NCBI GenBank assembly: GCA_025457805.1 | Contig: JALOTR010000251.1 | Location: 1 to 5,422, forward strand | Reading direction: 5' to 3' | DNA length: 5,422 nucleotides | Source of the DNA: Akkermansiaceae bacterium | GTDB lineage: Bacteria; Verrucomicrobiota; Verrucomicrobiia; Verrucomicrobiales; Akkermansiaceae | Shown here: positions 1 through 4,740 of the stretch, one piece after another | How positions within the stretch are numbered: position 1 is the first letter of the stretch | Layout of the letters: every line of letters begins with the position of its first letter | Notes under the pieces: model-generated | Told to the model about the DNA's origin: nothing | The model's database searches: none | What the model saw: only the letters and a program-made list of their open reading frames with translations | Position numbers and translations under genes: made by a program

Positions 1-166
1 CCGCACCTGTTCCCTCTGCCAACTCGGCCATATCTCGGTCCAGCTCGACGGCCGCGAAATCACCTGGGACCCCGCCACGGAAAAATCATCGGACCCCGAC
101 GTCATGCGCCTCACCAAGCGCCCCGAGTGGCGCGGTCACTGTCTCGACGAACATCCGCGCGCCTGA
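1..166 (+). CDS. Gfo/Idh/MocA family oxidoreductase, C-terminal end (5' partial)
   Basis: Only the last 54 codons are present (first complete codon at 2, TGA at 164-166); the start lies left of the window. The readable C-terminus contains CQLGHISVQLDGREITWDPATE, then a charged stretch, then LTKRPEWRG. This pattern (Cys, then LG-I, a short basic turn, W-DP-TE, and a final R-P-W near the end) is what I know from the C-terminal tail of the NAD(P)-dependent Gfo/Idh/MocA oxidoreductases that are abundant in Planctomycetes and Verrucomicrobia. They usually act on sugars or sugar derivatives, and many carry a Tat signal at the N-terminus, which cannot be seen here. The Rossmann domain is outside the window, so substrate and cofactor cannot be assigned. 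The downstream neighbour tRNA-Leu is convergent, so this gene ends its transcription unit here. The family call rests on a short tail. Confidence 0.72.
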   Translation, partial: RTCSLCQLGHISVQLDGREITWDPATEKSSDPDVMRLTKRPEWRGHCLDEHPRA

Positions 167-318
167 AATCGCCACCCATCCCCCACCCTCGTCCCCCTGC
201 TCCAATCCGGGGTGACGGTTCCAGCGGCCATCGCGGGGAGGCTCCGCAGGGCACAGCGTTTCCATCTAACAAATCAAACCAAAGTCCCGGTATCCCGGAA
301 CTTCTTAAAAATCAAAAA
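167..318. other. Convergent intergenic gap between oxidoreductase and tRNA-Leu
   Basis: No gene is seen here. The stretch holds a possible short + strand hairpin at 233-247 (GCGGGG/CTCCGC with one G-T pair and a 3-nt loop). It has no T-tract, so it is only a weak candidate for the oxidoreductase 3' end. The gap also contains the better - strand terminator candidate at 264-303. Short reading frames crossing the gap continue through the antisense of the tRNA and look like chance. Confidence 0.5.
264..303 (-). terminator. Probable intrinsic terminator of tRNA-Leu
   Basis: Read on the - strand, positions 303 to 282 form AAGTTCCGG-GATA-CCGGGACTT. This is a 9-bp stem with one G-U pair and a 4-nt loop. 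It is followed by a T-rich run (TTTGATTTGTT) down to about 264. The hairpin begins 15 nt past the encoded CCA end of the tRNA, where a terminator for a single-gene tRNA transcript is expected. The T-tract is interrupted by G and A, so efficiency is uncertain. Confidence 0.6.
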
Positions 319-405
319 TGGTGCGCACGAGAGGACTCGAACCTCCACAGGGTTGCCCCTACTAGAACCTGAATCTAGCGCGTCTACCAATTCCGCCACG
401 CGCGC
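319..405 (-). tRNA. tRNA-Leu (anticodon CAG)
   Basis: An 87-nt class II (long variable arm) tRNA on the - strand. The 7-bp acceptor stem pairs GCGCGCG (399-405) with CGTGCGC (323-329), with one G-T pair. Then come T8-G9, a D arm with AATTGGTAGA, and a 5-bp anticodon stem CTAGA/TCTAG around the loop TTCAGGT (367-373). The anticodon is CAG (complement of 369-371), which reads the codon CUG. An extended variable arm (GGGGCAACCC) and the T loop GTTCGAGTCC follow. Discriminator A73 and the full CCA are genome-encoded (319-322 in complement). A long variable arm with the TGGCGGAATTGGTAGAC D-arm pattern is typical of bacterial leucine tRNAs. The gene stands alone, with a hairpin just downstream and a GC-rich leader upstream. 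Confidence 0.97.
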
Positions 406-428
406 ACTGAGGGCCTTGCGGCCGGGGC

Positions 429-472
429 GCGAAAACAGCATGGAGCCGGGAGGATTGCAATCCCGTTTTCGC
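429..472. repeat. 12-bp palindrome inside an 8-bp inverted repeat
   Basis: GGATTGCAATCC (452-463) is a perfect 12-bp palindrome. Around it, GCGAAAAC (429-436) and GTTTTCGC (465-472) form a perfect 8-bp inverted repeat with 28 nt between the arms. The element sits in the divergent control region between tRNA-Leu and the protease gene and overlaps the candidate tRNA promoter. It could be an operator for a dimeric regulator or simply a folded RNA or DNA element. Function is not shown by the sequence. Confidence 0.45.
432..460 (-). promoter_or_regulatory. Candidate promoter for tRNA-Leu
   Basis: On the - strand, TTGCAA (455-460) could serve as a -35 box. It is separated by 17 nt from TGTTTT (432-437), a poor -10 box. 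The next bases (CGCGCCCC) would form a GC-rich discriminator, a feature known from stringently controlled stable-RNA promoters. That would put the start roughly 20 nt before the tRNA. The leader then holds a small GGCC-GCAA-GGCC hairpin (412-423 in complement) just before the mature 5' end. The -10 match is weak, so this is only a candidate. Confidence 0.25.
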
Positions 473-495
473 AAAGATTGATGATGGGCCGTTTT

Positions 496-544
496 CGGGG
501 CTGCGCCCCCGCCGTTTGCGGGTTTTCGGCGTTGCCAAACCCGC
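496..544 (+). promoter_or_regulatory. Structured leader upstream of the M16 protease start
   Basis: Two hairpins lie just before the preferred ATG at 568. One is GGGGC (497-501) with GCCCC (505-509). The stronger is GCGGGTTT (518-525) with AAACCCGC (537-544), a perfect 8-bp stem. Its inner GGC/GCC pairs (528-530 with 534-536) extend the helix past a 2-nt bulge. No T-tract follows, so this is more likely a leader RNA structure than a terminator. The in-frame starts at 478, 481 and 484 would place these bases inside the coding region, but the encoded residues do not look like part of a signal sequence. Confidence 0.4.
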
Positions 545-567
545 CCCTGCTCAACCACGCTGCCGCC

Positions 568-3513
568 ATGCAAAAGGCCACGCCTCTTTTCCTGGTGCTG
601 ATCATCGCCGCCACGGCCGGTTTTCTCTCCCTGCGTTCGAAATCCCCCCGCCCGCCAGCGCCGCTCCCGGCTGTGGAGGAAGCCCCGAAAATCGAGGAAA
701 TCCCGCCCGCCGGCGAACCTGTCGTCACCGCGAAAACCGACACCGCCGTCGTCAAGGTCACTCCCAAACCCTGGCCGCACGCCGGCTCGGACATTGCTCC
801 GGACACCGCTGCGACCTTCGGCACGCTCGACAACGGGATGCGCTACATCATCTACCCGAATTCCGAGCCGCCCAAGCGGGTTTCCCTCCGCATGCACATC
901 GCCGCCGGCTCGCTGATGGAGTCGGACGACCAACGCGGACTCGCCCATTTCCTGGAGCACATGGTCTTCAACGGCACGAAAAACTACTCCGCCGCCGATC
1001 TCATCCCGCGCATGCAGCGCCTCGGCATCGCCTTCGGGGCCCATGCCAATGCCTACACGTCCTTCGATGAGACGGTTTACATGCTCGATCTTCCCGACCT
1101 CTCTGAGGACACGCTCAAGCTCGGCTTCACCGTGATGCGCGATTTCGGCGATGGCGCCCTGCTTTCCGCCGAGGAAATCGACAAGGAACGCGGCGTCATC
1201 CTTTCGGAAAAAGTCAGCCGCGACTCGGTTGGCTACCGCATCATGGAACAACAGTTCACCGAGTTGCTGCCGGAGTCCCTGCTGCCACGCCGTTTTCCCA
1301 TCGGCACGGAGGAAGTCATCAAAACCGCCCCGCGTGAGCGATTCCTCGATTTTTACACCCGCTATTACACCCCGGATCGCATGACTTTCATCGTCGTGGG
1401 CGATATCGATCCGGCCCAGGTCAAGGAGCGCATCGAAGCCACCTTCGCCTCGATGAGCAATCCGGCGGAGCCAGGAAAAAATCCTGACCTCGGCAGCATC
1501 CGCCAACCGGAAGGACTCGAAACCGCGGTCTTCCACGACAAGGAAGTCTCCTCCACCGATGTCACCCTGATGCTCGTGCGCCCCTTCACGCCGAAGCCGG
1601 ACAACTCCGCCAACCGCGCGGAAAGAATGCCGCTCAACATCGCCCACTCGATCATCAACCGCCGCTTCGAACGGCTCTCCAAAGAAAAGGGCTCGCCGGT
1701 TGCGGAAGGCGGTGCCTCGCGTGACGAACTCTTCAACTTCGTGGAACTCGGCTCCATCAGCATCACTGCCGCCGATGATCGCTGGAAAGAAGTGGTGCCC
1801 ATTCTGGAAAAGGAATTCCGCCGCGCCATGGAGTATGGTTTTACCGATTCCGAACTCGCCGAAGCCAAGTCCAATCTGCTCAACGCTTACGAACAGCAGG
1901 TAAAACAAAAGGACTCCCGCAAATCGGAAGGCATCGCCACAGTTCTCGCCCGCACCGTCAACGACCAATCGGTTTTCTCCGATCCCGAGACCGATCTTGC
2001 GATTGCGGAGAAGAGCCTCGATGCGATCGACATCGCCGCCTGCCACAATGCGCTCAAGTCGTTTTGGGAAGCCGCTGGTTTCCACCTCATCCTCACCACC
2101 AAGGAAAAGCCGGAGAATGCGGAGAAGGATCTCGCGGTGCTCTTCGAGGATTCCCGCGGCACTCCCGTGGAAGCTCCATCCGCGCGTGCCATCCAGGTCT
2201 TCGATTATGCCGACTTCGGCAAACCCGGAACCGTGGCCACCCGCAAGGAGGTTGAGGATTTGGGTGTCACGCAGATTGTGTTATCTAACAAAACCCGCAT
2301 CAATCTCAAGAAGACCGATTTCGAAAAAGGAAAAATCCGGCTGCTCGCACGCATCGGTTCCGGCAAGCTCACCCAGCCTGCGGACATGCCGATGCTGGAT
2401 GCCTTCGCCACTGCGGTCTTCGAGGGCGGCGGACTTGGCAAACATTCCAACGATGACCTCCAGCAGATTCTCGCCGGCAAAAACGTCGGCAGTTCCCTCG
2501 CCATTGGCGAGGATGCCTTCACCATCGGAGGTACCACCACGCCATCGGATTTCCTGATCCAATGCCAACTCATGTGCGCTTCCATCACCGATCCCGGATA
2601 TCGCGAGGAAGCGCTCTGGCAGTTCCAGAAAGCCGTGCCCGTTCTCTATCAGCAACTCAAACACACCCCGGCCGGCCCACAGCAGGAACTCGAAGCCTGG
2701 CTGCATGGTGGCGATTCAAGATTCGCCGTCGCCCCGATGGAGAAACTCAGTTCTTATACCATCGACGATGCCAAAAAATGGCTCACTCCCGAGCTGACCA
2801 AAGGATATATGGAATTGACCATCGTAGGCGACTTCGATCCCGAAGCCATCCTGCCCGATCTGCTCGCAACCTTCGGTGCGTTGCCACCACGCGCTGCCAC
2901 CCCTCCCCTGCTTGCGGAGGCACGGAAAGTGAAGTTTCCCAACGCGCCGGGAGCCAAGACCTTCACCTATGAATCGAAGATTTCCCAAGCCATCGCCTTC
3001 ACGATTTGGCAAACCAAAGGCGTGCGCGACAACGTGAAGGAGTTCCGCAGGCTCAACCTGATCGCCGAAATCCTCGGCGACCGCCTCCGCGAGGAAATCC
3101 GCGAAAAACTCGGCGCATCCTATAGCCCCAACGCCGGTGCCAGTGGGTCCGATGCGCTTGAAAACATGGGCTACATCCTTAGCGAAAGCGTCGGCAAACC
3201 GGAGGACCTTGAAACCCTCCTCAACACCATGCGCGACCTCGCCGACAAACTTGCCACTGAAGGAGCCACCGAGGATGAACTTGATCGCGCCCTCAAGCCC
3301 ACCCTCGGCCAGCTTGAAAAATCCCTGCGCGACAACAGTTACTGGCTCAGCACCGTGCTCAGCCAATCCCAAGCGGAACCCAAACGCCTCGACCTCGCCC
3401 GCACCCGCGACGCCGATTACAAATCCATTACTCTCGCCGAGGTCAACGCCCTCGCCAAAAAATACCTCGCCGCCGAAAACGCCCTCCTCATCTCCATCAA
3501 ACCCAAGGAGTGA
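568..3513 (+). CDS. Membrane-anchored M16 family zinc protease (PqqL-like, single chain with two halves)
   Basis: A 981-residue metalloprotease of the pitrilysin clan, close in size and layout to E. coli PqqL (about 930 residues). Residues 1-22 (MQKATPLF, then a hydrophobic run) form an uncleaved anchor or signal peptide, followed by a Pro/Glu-rich linker to about 70, so it probably acts in the periplasm. The first M16 domain carries the inverted zinc motif HFLEH (H127, E130, H131) and the third ligand E214 in ERGVILSE. NAYTSFDETVY and TFIVVGDID (about 277) are typical M16 signatures. A second M16 half starts near 570 (LSNKTRINLKKTDF) and has its own LTIVGDFD near 750. R845 and Y852 (REKLGASY) match the Arg-Tyr pair of active M16 enzymes in spacing. 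Family members degrade peptides; the substrate here is unknown. There are no pqq genes nearby. ATG 568 is preferred because the signal sequence begins there; the frame stays open to TTG 478, and no clear ribosome binding site precedes any candidate start. Confidence 0.93.
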   Translation: MQKATPLFLVLIIAATAGFLSLRSKSPRPPAPLPAVEEAPKIEEIPPAGEPVVTAKTDTAVVKVTPKPWPHAGSDIAPDTAATFGTLDNGMRYIIYPNSEPPKRVSLRMHIAAGSLMESDDQRGLAHFLEHMVFNGTKNYSAADLIPRMQRLGIAFGAHANAYTSFDETVYMLDLPDLSEDTLKLGFTVMRDFGDGALLSAEEIDKERGVILSEKVSRDSVGYRIMEQQFTELLPESLLPRRFPIGTEEVIKTAPRERFLDFYTRYYTPDRMTFIVVGDIDPAQVKERIEATFASMSNPAEPGKNPDLGSIRQPEGLETAVFHDKEVSSTDVTLMLVRPFTPKPDNSANRAERMPLNIAHSIINRRFERLSKEKGSPVAEGGASRDELFNFVELGSISITAADDRWKEVVPILEKEFRRAMEYGFTDSELAEAKSNLLNAYEQQVKQKDSRKSEGIATVLARTVNDQSVFSDPETDLAIAEKSLDAIDIAACHNALKSFWEAAGFHLILTTKEKPENAEKDLAVLFEDSRGTPVEAPSARAIQVFDYADFGKPGTVATRKEVEDLGVTQIVLSNKTRINLKKTDFEKGKIRLLARIGSGKLTQPADMPMLDAFATAVFEGGGLGKHSNDDLQQILAGKNVGSSLAIGEDAFTIGGTTTPSDFLIQCQLMCASITDPGYREEALWQFQKAVPVLYQQLKHTPAGPQQELEAWLHGGDSRFAVAPMEKLSSYTIDDAKKWLTPELTKGYMELTIVGDFDPEAILPDLLATFGALPPRAATPPLLAEARKVKFPNAPGAKTFTYESKISQAIAFTIWQTKGVRDNVKEFRRLNLIAEILGDRLREEIREKLGASYSPNAGASGSDALENMGYILSESVGKPEDLETLLNTMRDLADKLATEGATEDELDRALKPTLGQLEKSLRDNSYWLSTVLSQSQAEPKRLDLARTRDADYKSITLAEVNALAKKYLAAENALLISIKPKE

Positions 3514-3529
3514 GGACGCCCCCTTGGTC

Positions 3530-3628
3530 ACATAACTCCCGTGATCACATCACTCCTTGCATTCTTTCCAGACCACTCGGTGGTCTTCATTTCCACAGTG
3601 GTGGAAGACGTCGATTGCGAAGTTATGT
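3530..3628. terminator. Hairpin cluster between convergent genes, probable two-way terminator
   Basis: The gap between the protease stop (3513) and the DUF2809 stop (3630) is filled with inverted repeats. Hairpin I is AGACCAC-TCG-GTGGTCT (3570-3586), a perfect 7-bp stem. Hairpin II is TTCCAC-AGTG-GTGGAA (3591-3606), a perfect 6-bp stem. Both are enclosed by ACATAACT (3530-3537) and AGTTATGT (3621-3628), a perfect 8-bp inverted repeat. The position between two convergent stop codons suggests termination in both directions. Neither hairpin has a good T-tract on either strand, so the mechanism is uncertain. Confidence 0.5.
3578..3604. repeat. Imperfect direct repeat, copy 1
   Basis: The stretch CGGTGG-TC-TTCATTTCC-A-CAGTGGTG recurs at 4142-4168 with about 23 matching columns out of 28, including blocks of 6, 9 and 8 identical bases. 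This copy lies 25 nt past the DUF2809 stop codon on the - strand and overlaps both hairpins of the convergent gap. Confidence 0.5.
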
Positions 3629-3629
3629 T

Positions 3630-4064
3630 TTACGAATGATTCACTCGGGAAGATCCATCGTGAGCGGTGAGTTTGCCGGACTGTTTTGAGCGGCAGATGT
3701 GTTCAATGGCGGCCACCAGCAGAATGCCAACGGCATAGGCGGCAAGGTCCGGTGCATTGAAAGTGGTGCCAAGAACGAGACGACCCGGAAGCGTGCTGCG
3801 GATCGCATCGATCCATGGTGCGCGATAGATCTGGAAAAACTCCACTGCCCATGAAATGGCAAGTGCGGTGATTGCCAGCGGGACTGCACGCGCATTTCGA
3901 AACAACCAGCCGAGCCCAAGGTAAACCACCATCGCCCACAGTGCGTCTCCACCGTATTTGAAGAGAATTTGAGGCAAGGGCAACCAGCCGGATCGCCAGA
4001 TGAGTCCTGTGATGATGACGGCAAAGATGAGCCCTGTTTGGATCAAACGATTTCGAGGATGCAT
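3630..4064 (-). CDS. DUF2809 family small integral membrane protein
   Basis: A 144-residue protein of unknown function with four predicted membrane helices: about residues 7-23, 40-55, 59-80 and 105-122. It ends in a short hydrophilic basic tail. Signature segments are KYGGDALWA (36-44), VEFFQIYRAPWIDAIR (74-89), GRLVLGTTF (94-102) and DLAAYAVGI (106-114). I recognise these as the conserved pattern of the DUF2809 family; databases sometimes label it YjgA-like without good functional support. The acidic and aromatic residues between helices 3 and 4 are the most conserved part of the family. The start at ATG 4064 is preferred because the first helix follows at once and a short GGA lies 9 nt upstream. 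The frame stays open to a TTG at 4109. The gene is alone on its strand segment and convergent with the protease. Codon third positions appear less C/G-rich than in the protease gene. Confidence 0.85.
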   Translation of the reverse strand: MHPRNRLIQTGLIFAVIITGLIWRSGWLPLPQILFKYGGDALWAMVVYLGLGWLFRNARAVPLAITALAISWAVEFFQIYRAPWIDAIRSTLPGRLVLGTTFNAPDLAAYAVGILLVAAIEHICRSKQSGKLTAHDGSSRVNHS

Positions 4065-4141
4065 TCGCGGCCATCCAAGGGCCGCCCATGAGCGGCAGCA
4101 AGCATGCAAGGCCGGATCATTGTTTTTTCATCTTCACTTCA

Positions 4142-4168
4142 CGGTGGATTCATTTCCCCCAGTGGTGA
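4142..4168. repeat. Imperfect direct repeat, copy 2
   Basis: CGGTGG-A-TTCATTTCC-CC-CAGTGGTG is the second copy of the element at 3578-3604. It starts 10 nt past the stop codon of the small - strand ORF at 4179-4451 and lies upstream of the DUF2809 gene. The hairpin present in copy 1 (TTCCAC/GTGGAA) is lost here because CAC is replaced by CCC. A six-base T-run lies nearby (4123-4128), but in the wrong orientation to terminate the - strand unit. Confidence 0.45.
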
Positions 4169-4178
4169 GATATCAAAA

Positions 4179-4451
4179 CTAAAACAACGAATCCAGTTTG
4201 TGACCGCTGGATTCCAGTCTGCGTTTCAGTCTCCAGTGGCGTGCGATTAAGGCGAATTCACCCGCAAGGCTCTTGGGATGGCAGAACTTCCGGATTCTGG
4301 CGGCGAGCAATCGTTTTTGCTGTGTGATCCGCGGGCGAGGGTCAGTCGCCGCACGGAGATATTGCCTGCGTCCACCTTCGTGGATTCCGGCGCGATGGAG
4401 TGAGGGTCGGGTGGCTTTCATGGCAGCGTGGTGATGTTTTATGGATATCAT
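4179..4451 (-). CDS. Possible small basic protein, translationally coupled to VF530 gene
   Basis: An ORF of 90 codons whose ATG (4449-4451) overlaps the TGA of the upstream VF530 gene in an ATGA arrangement, which suggests coupled translation if it is real. A second in-frame ATG at 4421 would give 80 residues. The product is strongly basic, rich in Arg, Lys and His (for example RLLAARIRKF near residues 52-61 and HWRLKRRLESSGHK near the end). It has no membrane segment or signal peptide. I do not recognise a family. Codon third positions are about 60% G/C by hand count, with rare AGA and CGA codons, so coding potential is modest. Ribosome binding sites are weak at both starts. It may be a true small gene, a decayed gene, or the non-coding 3' part of the VF530 transcript. 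Confidence 0.33.
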   Translation of the reverse strand: MISIKHHHAAMKATRPSLHRAGIHEGGRRQYLRAATDPRPRITQQKRLLAARIRKFCHPKSLAGEFALIARHWRLKRRLESSGHKLDSLF

Positions 4452-4666
4452 GAATGCCGCGCTTCGTGCACGAACCAATCTTCCAAACGTTTCCGCGCCC
4501 AAGGGGTTTTGCGGAGGAAGGTGAGGCTGGATTTGATGGTGGGATCAAACATGAAGCAGCGGATGGGAATGCTGTCGGCGAGGGCGGGCCAGCCGTGGCG
4601 CTCGACCATTGTGCGCAGGACCGTTTCCAGCGTCACGCCGTGAAGTGGGTCGTTCGGGTGTTCCAT
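4448..4666 (-). CDS. VF530 / DUF2132 family protein
   Basis: A complete 72-residue protein that closely follows the VF530 (DUF2132) family in length and sequence. Conserved segments are DPLHGVTLE (6-14), the central aromatic HGW (24-26), IPIRCF (33-38) and [18 protein letters not shown] (41-58). These are followed by an amphipathic end containing LEDWFV. The family is named after a Vibrio fischeri protein with a four-helix fold that structural work linked to nucleic-acid binding; its cell role is still unclear. The conserved Lys and Arg residues in the [14 protein letters not shown] segment fit such binding. The gene is divergent from the ilvA-like gene, with 74 nt between the starts. A possible small gene overlaps its stop codon. 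No strong ribosome binding site precedes ATG 4666, but the start fits the usual family N-terminus just before DPLHGVTLE. Confidence 0.92.
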   Translation of the reverse strand: MEHPNDPLHGVTLETVLRTMVERHGWPALADSIPIRCFMFDPTIKSSLTFLRKTPWARKRLEDWFVHEARHS

Positions 4667-4740
4667 GGGCTCAGCCTAGCGGGCCGTCGGCAAAAGCCAA
4701 GCGCCTTGCAGGAACGGAATCGGGCGTGCAGGATCGGCGC
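4667..4740. promoter_or_regulatory. Divergent control region between VF530 and ilvA-like genes
   Basis: These 74 nt must hold whatever promoters serve both genes unless they are read from further away. On the - strand a weak pair, TTGGCT and TAGGCT with 16-nt spacing, could drive the VF530 gene. No clear + strand promoter is seen. On the + strand AGGA (4730-4733) lies 7 nt before ATG 4741 and is a good ribosome binding site. Confidence 0.3.

Noticed and set aside
478..567. N-terminal extension of the protease from TTG 478
   Set aside because: The extra 30 residues contain two Cys and several Pro and no signal-like pattern. They coincide with strong hairpins, while a good signal anchor begins at ATG 568.
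274..2085. A 603-codon open frame on the - strand, antisense to the tRNA and to the first half of the protease gene
   Set aside because: It runs through the tRNA-Leu gene and lies antisense to clearly conserved M16 motifs. Its translation is a Gly/Arg/Phe/His-rich, low-information sequence with no recognisable domain. It is explained by strong C/G bias at third positions of the + strand gene.
2716..3531. A 271-codon open frame on the - strand opposite the second half of the protease
   Set aside because: It has the same kind of Gly/Phe/Val-rich antisense composition with no family match. The + strand gene with the conserved R845/Y852 region accounts for the sequence.
3541..3548. GTGATCAC palindrome as an operator
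   Set aside because: An 8-bp palindrome between two convergent gene ends has no promoter to control and is short enough to occur by chance.
4081..4096. GCCGC/GCGGC hairpin upstream of the DUF2809 start as a regulatory element
   Set aside because: It has only five base pairs in GC-rich DNA, with no T-tract and no link to the ribosome binding site; chance is likely.
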